This document shows, piece by piece, positions 41,899 through 54,200 of a stretch of DNA of 64,000 bases. Numbering within the stretch: position 1 is the stretch's first letter; each line of letters begins with the position of its first letter. Source of the DNA: Candidatus Chlorohelix allophototropha (GTDB lineage: Bacteria; Chloroflexota; Chloroflexia; Chloroheliales; Chloroheliaceae); the NCBI RefSeq assembly GCF_030389965.1, contig NZ_CP128399.1, forward strand, positions 744,001-808,000, read 5' to 3'. Under the pieces are notes generated by a model. That model made no database searches and was not told where the DNA came from. It worked only from the letters and a program-made list of their open reading frames with translations. The position numbers and the translations under genes were made by a program.

Positions 41899-44800
41899 TT
41901 AATTATGACCATGAGTTTTTACCACCGTATCTTTTGTTTTCGCGCTTGGATCTCCTGTTACTGTAAAAGTTACGCTGGCTTTTAAAGTTACACTTCGCGT
42001 ATTGCTAGCATCATTCTTGAATGTAATTCCGCCGATATTCCAAGAATAGCTCCAGTCATTCCCACTACTATTAGTCATTAATGCGGCAGTACCGATAGAC
42101 GTTACTGAATTTGTTTGCACGGTATAATTAAAGCTAACCCCATTGCTGGAATTAATAGTAACTCCACTAAAAGGTATTACAGTAGCAGTCAGATTACGAG
42201 TTGATAGTGCGCCCGTTTGAATATAAGAGTCATACGGGTTTGGTTGTACATCGTATGGTTTCCATAAGACAACCGCGCCCATATTAGCATCAAAAGAGCC
42301 TTTCCAATTTGGACTCATCTGGGCGAAAAGCTTTCCATCCCAATCGCTACAAGTAACAGCGTCCAGTGTAGCGGGTGCAGCTTCGGTGCAATACTGGATG
42401 CCTAGCGAAACTTTCCGGTCGGTTGCATTATTTATTAGGTTTGTGGTTATACCAGTTTCATCCAAAGGCCAAAATGCTGATAAATTCCATTGCAATAGTC
42501 CCGATGAAATAACCGCATTGGAGGGCGTGCTGGTATCATCGGTACGAATCCCTAATAATATCCGGTTTGCCGGAGTTGGACTATTGGTAGGATAAGCAAA
42601 TATTCTCACCAACTTGACCGAATCAAGCGCACTTAGCTCAATTAAAGCCTGTGGCGAAGAATTAAAATAATCGCTGGCTTTTGGCTCTGTTCCGGGCTGA
42701 TTATCGGTCAGGTTAGAGCTACTCAGATTGAAGCGTGCGCCACCAAGAGTCAGACCGCTAATACTGGATAGGTTGCCCGCTAATCCCGGAGATTGACACC
42801 CGGAATCATCCGGTGAGGCTGTGGTACAGAGTCGCCAGCTTAGAGTTATTCCATTTTGCGGGTCTATTTTTGGCGTGTCAGAAGTATGATCCCATGTAAC
42901 AGTCCAAGGTCCAGACCCGGTAGGCAAAATACTTTTAGGTCCTGATATTGTGCTTAATGCGGTGGTGGTACTAACTCCCGAAGAGTTTTTGTAATTGACA
43001 TCAAACATTACCCGCTTGATTAAAGCCGCATTTGTAGGAATGGCAACCGTAAATGTAGTCACACTGGAAAGCATCAAATAATTCGCGGAGGTAGGCGAAC
43101 CGCTTAGCGGAGCTAATTGTACAGGCGCTGCTCCTTTACTGTTCATGCTGACCGTCATGTTTATCAGCTTAATTTTAAGCTGAACAATATTGGTAGAACC
43201 GCTATATGGAACGCCACTGGAAACAGGTCCCCATAATGGTACGGCTGTAATGTATAAGGTGTCGGTAAGTAAATCGACTGTGGCTTTTAGCTGTTGCAAA
43301 TTAAGAACCAGATTCCCGGTTGCCTGCTGAGTTGTGGCGTTTACCTGAGAATTTTGCAGCGCTAATGTAGGGGTTATATTACCCGCTTGGTCACTCAGAA
43401 TCCATCTAACCCCACCAACATTATTTCCGGTTACGGTAGCAGTTAGCGGAATCGTAATTGAGGTAAGCGGTGACGCGGTACTATCGAAGGCGATTGGTAA
43501 AACGTTTGTCACATTATAAGGGCTAGTACCGTTGACAATGACATTGCTTACCTGTGGTTCAGGTATGGTCACACTAGTGTAGCCCGTAACGTCCTTAGCT
43601 TGGCACACTTGAGAATCTAATTCTCCCTGACCCCAGCAAATCCGGTAGGTCAACTTGACTCCCGGTTGTGGCGGGATCGTGGCGGTATTCCAGACATAGC
43701 TAACGGTATCCGATAATACTTTATTATTTATTGTTGTCAGCGAGGTTGTAATAACAGTAGTTGGATTGGTAGGGTCGGTTAGATAAGTTGCCAACAGAAT
43801 AATAGAAGATGCCCCGCGCCCTGTAACCGTACCCGTTATAGTGGTGTTCAGGCTGAGGGTGGTAGATACAGGTGGTGTAAAATTAACCGCCGCTTCCGGT
43901 ACATTCCAGTTCAGCGGGGTAGTATTAAACGGGCCACAATAGCCACTGCTATTACAGGCTTTCAACTTTATAATAATTTGCTGATTTGGCTTGATTCCCA
44001 AAGCCGATGAATCAAAGGTAATCCCAAAATTATTGGTGCTGTTGGCATCGGTGCTTAGTAGTACGTCCGCGCGCGCCGTACCATCATTTGCCTGATAGGT
44101 AACATAATAGCGAATTGATGTTACTCTTGCAGTCGGTGTGCCGGATACATTCAAAATAGTAGGTTTGGATAAATCGGTTGGTACAGGCGTGGCAAACTGA
44201 GCGATTAAATCGGGAATAGTACCCTGTACCGCCGCTTGCACCGGATAACAGAAAATGCCCGTAGCATTTCCATCCCAGCATATTTTAGGGGTAAAGGTGA
44301 TTGGTTGAGGAGGCCATGCCGCCGTGTTTATTTGTATTGACCATGTAGCAGTGCCGTTTGAAACTGCGCTAAGCGTTGCCGTGTCGTTTTTCTCTACCTG
44401 TTGTCCACCTGCCGTCGGGATATATTTATAATTTACAAATACTACGGTACTGGCACTGCTGATTTTAGCAGCGGAACCGCTTAATGCCACTAACACCGGT
44501 AAACTGGCTTGATCCGTGCTACTCAATGGGCTAACCGTTAGCGTAGGCGCTTCTACGGTAAAGGCAGCAGGTAACTGATTAGTAGGGGTAGTACAATTAG
44601 CCACATTATCGTCAGTACCCCAGCATACTTTAGCATCAAGGATGATGCCGGTTTGAGGTGGGATTCCCGTAGTATTCCACTTCACCGTATTATTATTAGC
44701 TGCGTTAGCCTTATCTAGCGTTTTAGAAACTGTTGCATTGGTTGTATCATTGTAGGTGTAAGTATAGGTGATATGATCATAAACGCCTGTAACCTGTGCG

Positions 44801-47800
44801 CTCAATGTAACCGTTCCTACTAACTTGTCGGAATTAGGACTCAGGGTAATAGTTGCTGCGGGTTTGGGAATACTCAAACCTGCCAGTGGTTGTACCAGTT
44901 TGATACAACTGCCTTCATCGGCAGTCCAACACAATTTACCGCCGATCTCGATCGGGGTTTGCGGTGGTAAAGTTGAGATATCCCACGTTACGCCCCAACT
45001 ATTGCCCGCATTTGCTTGTCCGGGTATGGGTAATTCCGCAATACTTCCACCAACACTCGCAATGTATTTGGCTGTAAAGCTCACATGATTAGGCGCAGCT
45101 AGCCCGGTAGGTATAACGGTAACTCTTATATCCACCGTTTTACCGTTTAATGGTCCCGGAATAGGCGAAACAAATTGTACAGTAGGGGTGGGCTGTTGGA
45201 TTATGACAACGGTCACCGGCACTTGCACCGCCCCGTTGTTATATACAATGTTAAATGTGCCGTTTACCGGAGCTTGGGTGAGGTTAAAGGCATTAAGGCT
45301 CACGATTAGCTGCGTATTGCCGCTAGGCGGGATTGTACCCGACTGCAAGTTAAATTTTAGTAAGGACGCTAAAGCCCCACTTGGTTGCTGAATATTCCAT
45401 GCGACTGGTCCTTGCCCACTGTTTGAGAGTTGTAGGAATGTTTGGTTAGTGAAAGCATCGAAATTCAAAGAATTTGGCGCTACTGCCAATACACCGGGCA
45501 GCGCAGTAGGTTGTGGAGTTGTATTTGCTCCTCCGCCTGTTCCATTATTGCCACCTTGTTGGTCACCACCGGGGGCAGTGGTCTGGTTGGCATTGCCGCT
45601 CTGATTAGTACCTTGACCTGTGGTAGTAGGGATTAGCGAGAAAGTAAGGTTGCCTTCTGGAGTATGATTGCCTGCGCCATCAGTAGCACGGTAAAGAATA
45701 GAATAATCACCCGCTTTTTCAATTGTAATCGGCACTGCAACAATGTCGTTATTATAAGGTTTCCAATCATCTTGGTTGATTTTATACTCTATAAGAGCGA
45801 TGCCACTTAAATTATCGGAAGCCTTAAATTCGAGGGATATTTTGTTTCTGGCTATAAGTTGATTACCCTGCGCTCCGGTTGGGTCAAAGTCGCTCAATTT
45901 AGGACGTACCAAATCCAGCCGTGGTGGGGTTTTGTCGATTATAAAATGAGCAGTAATCCGGTTAGTGCCGTTATCCAGTACAAGCGTATATGCGCCCTCT
46001 TTCTCGATAAGGTCACCCGATGTCACATTTACATTGGTTTCAAGTCCGGCACTGGGCAAAAGGTTGCCATCAGTGGTGTTAGTAGTCAGCATATTCAAGG
46101 AGGCGCTGACTTTGGTTGTATCTGAGACTTGATAATTAAGCGGTACTGATTGGGTATATAGCTTGCCATCCACTGGGCTTGTCAGAGTTATTCCAGTTTG
46201 CTGGGTGGTAGTAGTGTCGAGTCGCCCTTGACAACCGCTTTGACCCGCTGCTCCGTAATTTATCAACCAGCGTAATTGGTAGCCTTTCTCCATGTAGTAG
46301 GCAAGCGATTTGTAGCTGGTACCATCCCAAGGGTCATTAATCCGATAGGTAGCCGCAATGTTGTCCGAGCCGCTAACCACTACTACAAATTGTGTTCCGG
46401 TTTGCCCACCGAGAAAGCCTACCACGGCGGGTTGCCCTGATTTCAGGATGGAGTTGAGCGAATCCCAGTTAAAGTCCTGACGTTGTGCTCCGGATAAAAC
46501 TCCCTTGCTACAGCGAACGGCAGTAAGCGACCAATCCATCGGAATTGCATCGGGACCTAAGCAACTATTTAACTGGTCGGGGTCGGTATCTGCCTTGTTA
46601 TAGTTCAGTAGCATTGCAGCGGTGGTAATGGCACAACCGGAATCGCCAATTTTAAATGTCTGTGTGCCGATTTGGCTATTACGCCAGCGCGGGTCATTCT
46701 GGCTGTAATTTATAACAAAACAATCACCGCCGGGGGCGGGAGCAGGGGTAAGGTCTTTGGTAGGTACTTGTTGGAATCTATCGGTAACAATCGCAAAGTT
46801 TTGGGTTTGTGCTATTTTTGGAATAGCGTTGACTTTTTTATCGTTTACATTGACCGTGAAGGGGTTATTGATGCTATTTGAATTAACAATGATACGCGAA
46901 TTGTCGGTTGACCAGCAAAGAGGCCCATCCTGACCGGGATCACCATAAAAATATTCAGGTACTAGTTGGTCGGGTGTGCCAAGTGATATTTCGCGCTCTC
47001 TACCACTCGCTGCAACCTTGAACAATTCAAGTTTATTGGTATTACGAACTATATAACTCAATTGGGTGCTATCCGCAGACCAAGTTGGGCGGGTAGTCCA
47101 TAATCCACTGGCAACACTTACCGCTCTGGTTTTGGAGCGTGAGTTAAGGTCTAGTACATTGATTGCAGCATTGTCTAAAGCCTCGTTTTTTGCGGTTATA
47201 TATGCCAATTTACGTCCATCCGGTGAAATAGACATCAGGCTGGCAAAATTACCGGGTAAAACATCTACCGATTCCTGAAAAACACTTCGCGGGTGCGAGC
47301 CATCGGGTTGTACTATTATTATATCGGTGGCAGTTTCGCCCATTCTGAGAGTAGCGCGCAGGTTTATATTAGCGGGTGTGCAAATAGCAGGCGGTAGAAC
47401 CTGATTGCTTGTAGTAGTTTGCGTATTGGTAGGCCACATCAAAATAAGTAGCATTATCACGAAAGCTACCGGCAATAGCAGCGCCAGCGCCAGTAAAACC
47501 GGGCTTAATACAACAGCACGTAACCACGGTAAAGTACACGCTTGATTAAGCACCCCGTTTGTTTCGGTGGTCTGTCCTTCGATACCCACTGTGAAGTCGT
47601 ACATCCGGGGAGAGCCAACCCAATTACGCCTGCGTAGCTTTATTTCAAGCGAACTGGCGGTTATTTCTGCTTGTGGCGGGATTGTCACTACCGGGGGATT
47701 AATCAGAATTTCCATTCCCTGCACATTGGTACGTGCATACAATTTCAGGTTAACCGGCTGGTACTGATTATTGGAAATCCCGATCTGACATATGGCGGTT

Positions 47801-48192
47801 TTTTTGCGAGTTTGTACCTCTTGCGGTTGTAATTTGAGTTCTTGTGTTACCTGTTTTATTTCTTCAACATTGAGCAATAAGGGCTGGCTGGCTATTATAC
47901 CCGGCTGGCTGCTACTACCGACCAACAACACGGGAGCATAAGTACCGGGTGCGGCATTGGCTGGTAAGTTGAATCTTAGTATTGTAGAGCCTTCGTTGCC
48001 GGGGGAATCAGGATATAAAAGCATCTCAAGTTGATCGAGTTGCGCCCATCCGGCGGTAAGCTCACCTATGCCAAGCTCAAAACGTTCTACCCCTTGCGTA
48101 TTATTAATCAAGGTGACGGTAAGCTCGGCGCTTCCACCCGGTTTTAAGGTTATTTGTTCAGATGAAAGCTTTAGCTCAACTTTCTGGCTCAA
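41899..48192 (-). CDS. Giant bitopic protein (2097 aa): Ig-like domains, TM, TolB-like propeller, C39-like domain without His, Ig-type repeats
   Basis: No signal peptide. Residues 1-220 are two Ig-like domains of the COG1470 kind and TM is at about 226-253. A TolB/WD40-like propeller (about 300-460; SPDGRKLAYITAKN, WSADSTQLSYIVR) and a papain-fold C39-like domain (about 490-645) follow. In the latter, C520 (GDSGCAITTAA) is present, but the His position is Gln (Q601, TGTQFVVVVSG), so it should be inactive. Then come an OmpL47-like domain, a BACON-like domain and about eight Ig-type repeats with a IPPQ...CW...C pattern. Positive charges before the TM are few. By analogy with its paralogue, the N-terminus is cytoplasmic and the bulk external. 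It shares the layout of the 2878-residue neighbour, 38 nt upstream. Probably an eCIS-associated surface protein (inference). Confidence 0.85.
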   Translation of the reverse strand: MSQKVELKLSSEQITLKPGGSAELTVTLINNTQGVERFELGIGELTAGWAQLDQLEMLLYPDSPGNEGSTILRFNLPANAAPGTYAPVLLVGSSSQPGIIASQPLLLNVEEIKQVTQELKLQPQEVQTRKKTAICQIGISNNQYQPVNLKLYARTNVQGMEILINPPVVTIPPQAEITASSLEIKLRRRNWVGSPRMYDFTVGIEGQTTETNGVLNQACTLPWLRAVVLSPVLLALALLLPVAFVIMLLILMWPTNTQTTTSNQVLPPAICTPANINLRATLRMGETATDIIIVQPDGSHPRSVFQESVDVLPGNFASLMSISPDGRKLAYITAKNEALDNAAINVLDLNSRSKTRAVSVASGLWTTRPTWSADSTQLSYIVRNTNKLELFKVAASGREREISLGTPDQLVPEYFYGDPGQDGPLCWSTDNSRIIVNSNSINNPFTVNVNDKKVNAIPKIAQTQNFAIVTDRFQQVPTKDLTPAPAPGGDCFVINYSQNDPRWRNSQIGTQTFKIGDSGCAITTAAMLLNYNKADTDPDQLNSCLGPDAIPMDWSLTAVRCSKGVLSGAQRQDFNWDSLNSILKSGQPAVVGFLGGQTGTQFVVVVSGSDNIAATYRINDPWDGTSYKSLAYYMEKGYQLRWLINYGAAGQSGCQGRLDTTTTQQTGITLTSPVDGKLYTQSVPLNYQVSDTTKVSASLNMLTTNTTDGNLLPSAGLETNVNVTSGDLIEKEGAYTLVLDNGTNRITAHFIIDKTPPRLDLVRPKLSDFDPTGAQGNQLIARNKISLEFKASDNLSGIALIEYKINQDDWKPYNNDIVAVPITIEKAGDYSILYRATDGAGNHTPEGNLTFSLIPTTTGQGTNQSGNANQTTAPGGDQQGGNNGTGGGANTTPQPTALPGVLAVAPNSLNFDAFTNQTFLQLSNSGQGPVAWNIQQPSGALASLLKFNLQSGTIPPSGNTQLIVSLNAFNLTQAPVNGTFNIVYNNGAVQVPVTVVIIQQPTPTVQFVSPIPGPLNGKTVDIRVTVIPTGLAAPNHVSFTAKYIASVGGSIAELPIPGQANAGNSWGVTWDISTLPPQTPIEIGGKLCWTADEGSCIKLVQPLAGLSIPKPAATITLSPNSDKLVGTVTLSAQVTGVYDHITYTYTYNDTTNATVSKTLDKANAANNNTVKWNTTGIPPQTGIILDAKVCWGTDDNVANCTTPTNQLPAAFTVEAPTLTVSPLSSTDQASLPVLVALSGSAAKISSASTVVFVNYKYIPTAGGQQVEKNDTATLSAVSNGTATWSIQINTAAWPPQPITFTPKICWDGNATGIFCYPVQAAVQGTIPDLIAQFATPVPTDLSKPTILNVSGTPTARVTSIRYYVTYQANDGTARADVLLSTDANSTNNFGITFDSSALGIKPNQQIIIKLKACNSSGYCGPFNTTPLNWNVPEAAVNFTPPVSTTLSLNTTITGTVTGRGASSIILLATYLTDPTNPTTVITTSLTTINNKVLSDTVSYVWNTATIPPQPGVKLTYRICWGQGELDSQVCQAKDVTGYTSVTIPEPQVSNVIVNGTSPYNVTNVLPIAFDSTASPLTSITIPLTATVTGNNVGGVRWILSDQAGNITPTLALQNSQVNATTQQATGNLVLNLQQLKATVDLLTDTLYITAVPLWGPVSSGVPYSGSTNIVQLKIKLINMTVSMNSKGAAPVQLAPLSGSPTSANYLMLSSVTTFTVAIPTNAALIKRVMFDVNYKNSSGVSTTTALSTISGPKSILPTGSGPWTVTWDHTSDTPKIDPQNGITLSWRLCTTASPDDSGCQSPGLAGNLSSISGLTLGGARFNLSSSNLTDNQPGTEPKASDYFNSSPQALIELSALDSVKLVRIFAYPTNSPTPANRILLGIRTDDTSTPSNAVISSGLLQWNLSAFWPLDETGITTNLINNATDRKVSLGIQYCTEAAPATLDAVTCSDWDGKLFAQMSPNWKGSFDANMGAVVLWKPYDVQPNPYDSYIQTGALSTRNLTATVIPFSGVTINSSNGVSFNYTVQTNSVTSIGTAALMTNSSGNDWSYSWNIGGITFKNDASNTRSVTLKASVTFTVTGDPSAKTKDTVVKTHGHN

Positions 48193-48230
48193 CCGTAAAC
48201 TCCTATTGCATTTATAAATTCCAGCTATAG

Positions 48231-51200
48231 CTAACTATTAGTCATTGCAAAGTTAAAGCCCGGAGTACCGCTTACTGCTACAGACACATTGTAACTACCC
48301 GTAGTTGCATTGGCTTTGAAATTACCCGCATCGGCAAAACCGCCGCCGGAAGAAGTAATTGTAATTGTACGGGTGGTATTACTGAATGTACCACTCGCGC
48401 CTGCTGCTGGCGCGGTAAAAACTACCGAAACACCATCAACACCATTCCCATATATATCACGTACAACTACCCTCAATGGTTGCGCAAAGGTGCTACCCGC
48501 CGCAACAGATTGTGATGCAGGTATAGTTGGGCTGTCATTTGCAACTGTAGCAGGCGCTCCGGCATTATTAGTCATTGAGAAATTCAAGTCGGGAGCACCA
48601 CTAACCGCTACTGTAACTGTAAATGCGCCTGCTGCGGTATTGGCATTAAATGTGCCGGGGTCTGCCACTCCGCTGGCATTGGTTTGCACAGTAATAGAGT
48701 TACCGGAAGAAAAAGCTCCGGTTGGAAATGGGAACATAACCGCCGGCGCTGTGAAAGTGACGTTGTAACCAGCCGCTACAGGATTGCCATGAGTGTCTTT
48801 AACTATAACACTCATTGCGCCGTAAGCATTATTTACGGTTACATTTTGTATGGCTAATACTCCTGTATGAACAACCATACTGGCGGGAACATCCGGCAGG
48901 TTTGTGAAATTATAGGTCACTTTAATTGAAGGAAATCCGCTAACTACTGCAACAATACTATAAGGACCCCCCGCTACGCTATTAGCCTTAAAAGTTCCCG
49001 GATCTATAACCCCGCTACTATCGGTACTAAGTGTAACTGAACCTAAATTATTGCTATTGAATGTACCGGTTGCGCTTACTGCTGATGATGCGGTAAAGGT
49101 CACACTCTTGCCTGATATTGGGTTATTGGACGAGTCGGTTACTACAACTTTCATATTGCGGGTGAAGTTGTTAGTAACTATGCTAGATTGGGTTACCGAT
49201 AACAAATCAACTGCCGTAATATGGGCAGGAACATCCGGTAGGTTAGTCAAATTGAAGCTGAAAGCGGCAGTAGCATAGCTTGTTACTGTTACCTGAACAT
49301 TAAATGGTCCACCTGCTATGCTGTTTGCGGTAAAAATGCCCGGATTTGCGATTCCATTAGCATTTGTGGTGGCAGAAGTAGTATTTGTTCCGGTGCCACT
49401 GAAAATACCGCTTGCTCCACTGGCGGGCGCACTGAAATTAACAGTGTATCCTGAAATAACCGGGTTGCCATAGGTATCTTTTACCAACACTCTTAACGGC
49501 CCATAAGCATTGTTAACGGTAATAGATTGGGATAATAATACGCCTGAGTCGGTTGCCAACGTAGCAGGCGTACCCGGATTATTGGTTAGTGTGAAATTGA
49601 TTGTTGCCGATGGAAAACCTTGCACCGTTGCGGTTACCGTATAATTTGTTCCGGCTGTGGTATTTGCTTTTAAGTTACCGGAATCTGCTATGCCACCCGT
49701 TGTCGATAGCGTCGTAGCAGTATAGGTACTGGTACTGGCGAATACTACCCCCGGACTGGTGGAAACGGTTGAAGTAAATAAGACAGTATAACCACTCAAG
49801 GCGTTTTGTCCGGAATCCTCCACACGAACTATCAGGCTATTGGCAAAGTTATTATTGACGACAGTGTTTTGCCCATCACCGTTTGTTATAACAAGTGCCG
49901 CTGGATTATCGGTGTTGTTAATAAGGTTGAAAGTGACCGATGTTACAGATGGGAAACCGCTAACGCTGGCAGTTACAGAGAAACTACCTGCCGTTTTATT
50001 GGCAGTGAAAGCTGATGCGGTGGCTACCCCACTCGAATTAGTAGTTGCCGTTGAAGTATAGGTATTACTGCTGGAGAATTTCCCGCTAGGAACAGTTGGT
50101 GGGCTATACTGTGGCGCAGCAAAGATTATCACAGTACCGCTTACTGGGTTAGTATGCGAATCGGTCACGGTAACTTCTAGGTTAGTACCGAAAACGGTTT
50201 TAATCTTGGTACTTTGGGAATTGCCATTACTTATCGTCAGATTGGCAGGGTCTCCGGCTAGATTGGTCAGATTATAATTAACTGTAACTGCCGGGAAACC
50301 GTTTACTACCGCTTGGACAGTATAACTTCCAGAAGTGGTATTTGCTTTGAACCCACCGGAATCTACTAAACCCCCTCCACTGCTGCTAACAACCGTAATG
50401 TTGTTGGTAGTGGCGGTAAAGATCGCATTAGCACTAACCCCACCGGCGGTAAAGGTAACTTGATAACCATCGAGGGTGTTATTTCCTATGTCGGTCAAGG
50501 TGGCTTTGAGATTATTGCTGAATCCGCTACCTACAATTGCGCTTTGCCCGTTACCGCCCGTAATGGTTAATTTATTAGGGTCACCTTTCAAATTACTTAA
50601 AGTGAAATTCGTGTTTACAGCCGGGAAACTCGTCACTTTAGCATTTACTGCATAGTTATTGCCCGCGACAGTGTTGGCTGTATATATCGATGCGGTCGCC
50701 AACCCATTAGCTCCGGTTGTAGCGGTAGCGGCATTGTTACTGGTGCTTGCGAATGTACCGCTTGCTCCGCTTGAAGGCGCAGTAAAGGTTACACTTGTGC
50801 TTGGAACCGGGTTATTAAAAGTATCGGTAATAGATATGGCTAGGCTGGTGGTAAAGACTGTGCCTATCTTAACGCTCTGGTTATCTCCCGCCATTATGGT
50901 TATAAACGCCGGGTTTCCGGGATTATTTGTGAGGGTGTAGGATGCAGTCACGCTTGGGAACAAGTCGACCGAAGCTAGGACAATAAAGTTAGCACCGGCA
51001 ATTTTGTTCGCAGTTATAGCCCCAGAGTCTACCAGTCCACCTCCGGCGCTTGTCACAGCATGTGTATAAGTACTGGAACTGAAAACTATACTCGCGCCAG
51101 TGCTAGGGGCGGTAAAGGTAACGTTGTACCCATCGAGAGTATTACCGCCTGCATCTTTTAAAGTTGCGGTTAAGTGGTTAGTGTAGCCCGTATTGACGGT

Positions 51201-54200
51201 GGCGTTCTGTCCGCTACCCCCGGTTACAGCCAGAACAACCAGCGTATTCGGATCACCGGGCAAGTTAGTCAGGCTAAATACATTGGTAGCGCTTCCAATA
51301 GTTGCACTAACCTGATATGCGCTGAGGCTGGCAGTGCCATTTGCTGTGAATACAGGAGCAGTAACCACTCCACTGGCATCAATTATAGCGGTGGCAACAT
51401 TATTATTGGTAGTGGAAAATTTTCCGCTTGCGCCACTGCTCGGTGCAGTAAATGTTACAGTACCGTTTATCAGCAAATTACCCTGTGAATCTTTTACTCT
51501 GGCAGATAATTGGTTAGGGAAAGCGGTAAATATCTTGGCATTTTGCCCATTACCGTTTATCGGGGTGATAGTTGCTGCGGGTCCGGGAACATTACTGATG
51601 GTAAAAGTAGTTGAAATGGCAGAATTGCTGGCTACTACCGCCGAAACTTGATAACCATTTCCGGCAATAGTGTTGGCGGTAAAACTTGTGGCGGTGGCAA
51701 TACCACCGTTCGCGCTTTTTACGGTTGTAGTATTGGTGCCGTTGGCAAAAGTGCCGCTTGCTCCGCTTGAAGGCGCAGTAAAGGTTACATCCTGACCGTC
51801 GAGATTATTAGTGCAGGCATCTCGAATCTGCACCGCAAATGGAGGTGCATAAGCGGTGGTTACAGTAGCGCTAATATTGTTGCCTGCGCTAATTTGAATG
51901 CTGTTCGGTGCGCCGGGCACATTAGTCAGGCTATAAGTTGCGGGTATATACGGACCGCTGGCAACAGCATTTACTGAGAATACGCCGGGAGTGCATGTAG
52001 CTTTAAGATCAGGAGCAGTCGCTATCCCGTTTACATTGGTAACAGCGGTTGCACTTGTGCTGGCGGTAGAAGGAAATATCGCCCCTGCCCCGTTTGATAG
52101 CACCGTAAATGTCACAGTTATATTTTGTACGGGTAAGTTTGCTGCATCAACTACCGTTGCTTGGAGAGAAGTGCCAAAGTTGGTTTGTACAATAGTTGAT
52201 TGCCCTGAACCCGCGCTTGGTTGTATCGGGGTTGAGTTAGGTAACAGATTGTTCAGTAACAAATTAGCAGTGAGACTCGTGCCTAAAACACTTACATTAA
52301 CTGTATATCCATTACCCGTATTGTTATTAGCTGCAAATGGAGGGGTTGTAACAAAGCCCCCTATGTCGGTAGTAGCGCTAAAACTGTTTAATGTAAAGGT
52401 GGGTCCAAAGAAAATGCTTGGACCAATTAACGGGTCGGGTGCGCTAAAAATTACGCCAATCTGTGGTAAAGGGTTTTTATTTGCATCAGTAATCTGAATT
52501 TTGAAAGGTTGCGCAAAAGAACTACCCGTGACCGCACTTTGTCCTGAGCCGGATATTATATTGATTATACTAGGTGGTCCGGCTTGTACCGCTAGATTCG
52601 GGAAGGATGCCAACGGAGTACAGATACTTTCGGAAGTATCATAACAGGCTTTCACATCCAATATAATGCCTGATTGTGCCGTAATGGTAGTTGTATTCCA
52701 ACTTCCTTGCCAGCTAGAACCACGGATGCTATTGGAAATCAGGGTTGGCGTACCAGAACCAAAAGTTGCATATAACGAAACATGCTCGATATTATTTGTC
52801 GGACTACCGATAGTAACATTTAAGGTAGCAGGCAAAACCTTGTTGCTGGTGAGATTCTGGTTGGGTGTAACGGTTGCGCTCATGCGAGTACGCAGGTTAA
52901 TGACATCCGGCATATTCACACAGACGCTTTCGTCCACGCTGCTGCATAATTGCCCTTTGAGATTAAAAACCCGCTCTGGTCTAATCGACAACGTATTCCA
53001 AGTAACCGACCAATTGTTATTTGGTGCGGGTGATGATGGTATAACTACCTCTGAAAGATCATCCTGGAAAACTATTTTAAGCTTGGCATGGTTAGCTCTA
53101 CCAGTGGCAGTAACCGAGATTATTGCGGAACTGGCTAAAATACTGGCATCAGTAGGTGTAGCAATAGAACCACTCAGTGGAATATTAAGGTTTGCTATCT
53201 CTGGAATGTCTGTACAGATTGATTCATCGGCGCTTACGCAAAATTTACCCCGCAACTTGATAGCTGCTTGAGGGATTATTGTAGTTGTATCCCAATTGAT
53301 ACTAAAGCTATTGCTGGCAGAAGGTTTGGCAGTTAAAGTTACATCCGCCGCAGGTAAACCGGCAGCCGTTACATAGGTAGCTATTAAAACTGCGTGATCT
53401 GGTGTAGCAGTGCTTTGATTGGTATTAATCGTCAAACTTATAGGCGTAGTTAGACCAAGCACTGTTCCGGTAATCGGTGAAGAAAATACTGCGGTTGGCA
53501 ATGGTTGCGGATTAATAACTACATTTACGGTTTTATTGCCACCGTCAGAAACGATCTGGAAACTGGTACTTTGCGCTTGGAAGGGTAAAGTAGTTGAAGC
53601 CAGACTCACGCTTAAAATCGAAGCTGTGCCAGATAGTAATGAACCGCTGTTGTTACCAAACTTGAGAAGGCTCGCGCTAGTTCCCGGAGAGACTGTCCAG
53701 TTTAACGAACCTGTGCCGGTGTTACTGAGTTTGATATTTAACGAGGAGATGCCCGGTCCAAAGGTTAACTGAGCATTATCAATTGCCAATAACCCGGTAA
53801 CTCTGGCAACTGCGGAAGTAGGTATTATAGTTGGCAATGGCGTTGCAGTGGGTAACGGCGTTGCGGTGGGTAGCGCGGTTGCGGTTGGTGGCACAGTTGG
53901 TGTGGCTTTAGCTGTAGGCGTCGCAACACTAGTAGTAATGGCACGAGTTGTAATTATCGGTGCAGTAGTTACGGGAGCTTTAGTAGTCGGGACAACACCT
54001 CCGTTATTATTTCCACCTGTATTGGTTGAGTTGCCCCCGATCCCGGCTGCGGCGGGCGCTTCCCGGTTTATTGGTGGTTCAATTGTAAAAGGGGCAGTGC
54101 CTACCGTAGATAGATTTCCTGCTCCGTCAGTAGCGCGATAGTTAACAACGTGATTGCCTTTGTCTTTGACGGTAATAGAGTTTGTGGTAGTGTCGCTGGT

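Noticed and set aside
48310-53772. Many hydrophobic plus-strand ORFs opposite the giant protein gene
   Set aside because: Their valine/leucine-rich sequence follows from the Thr/Asn/Ser-rich repeats on the minus strand.
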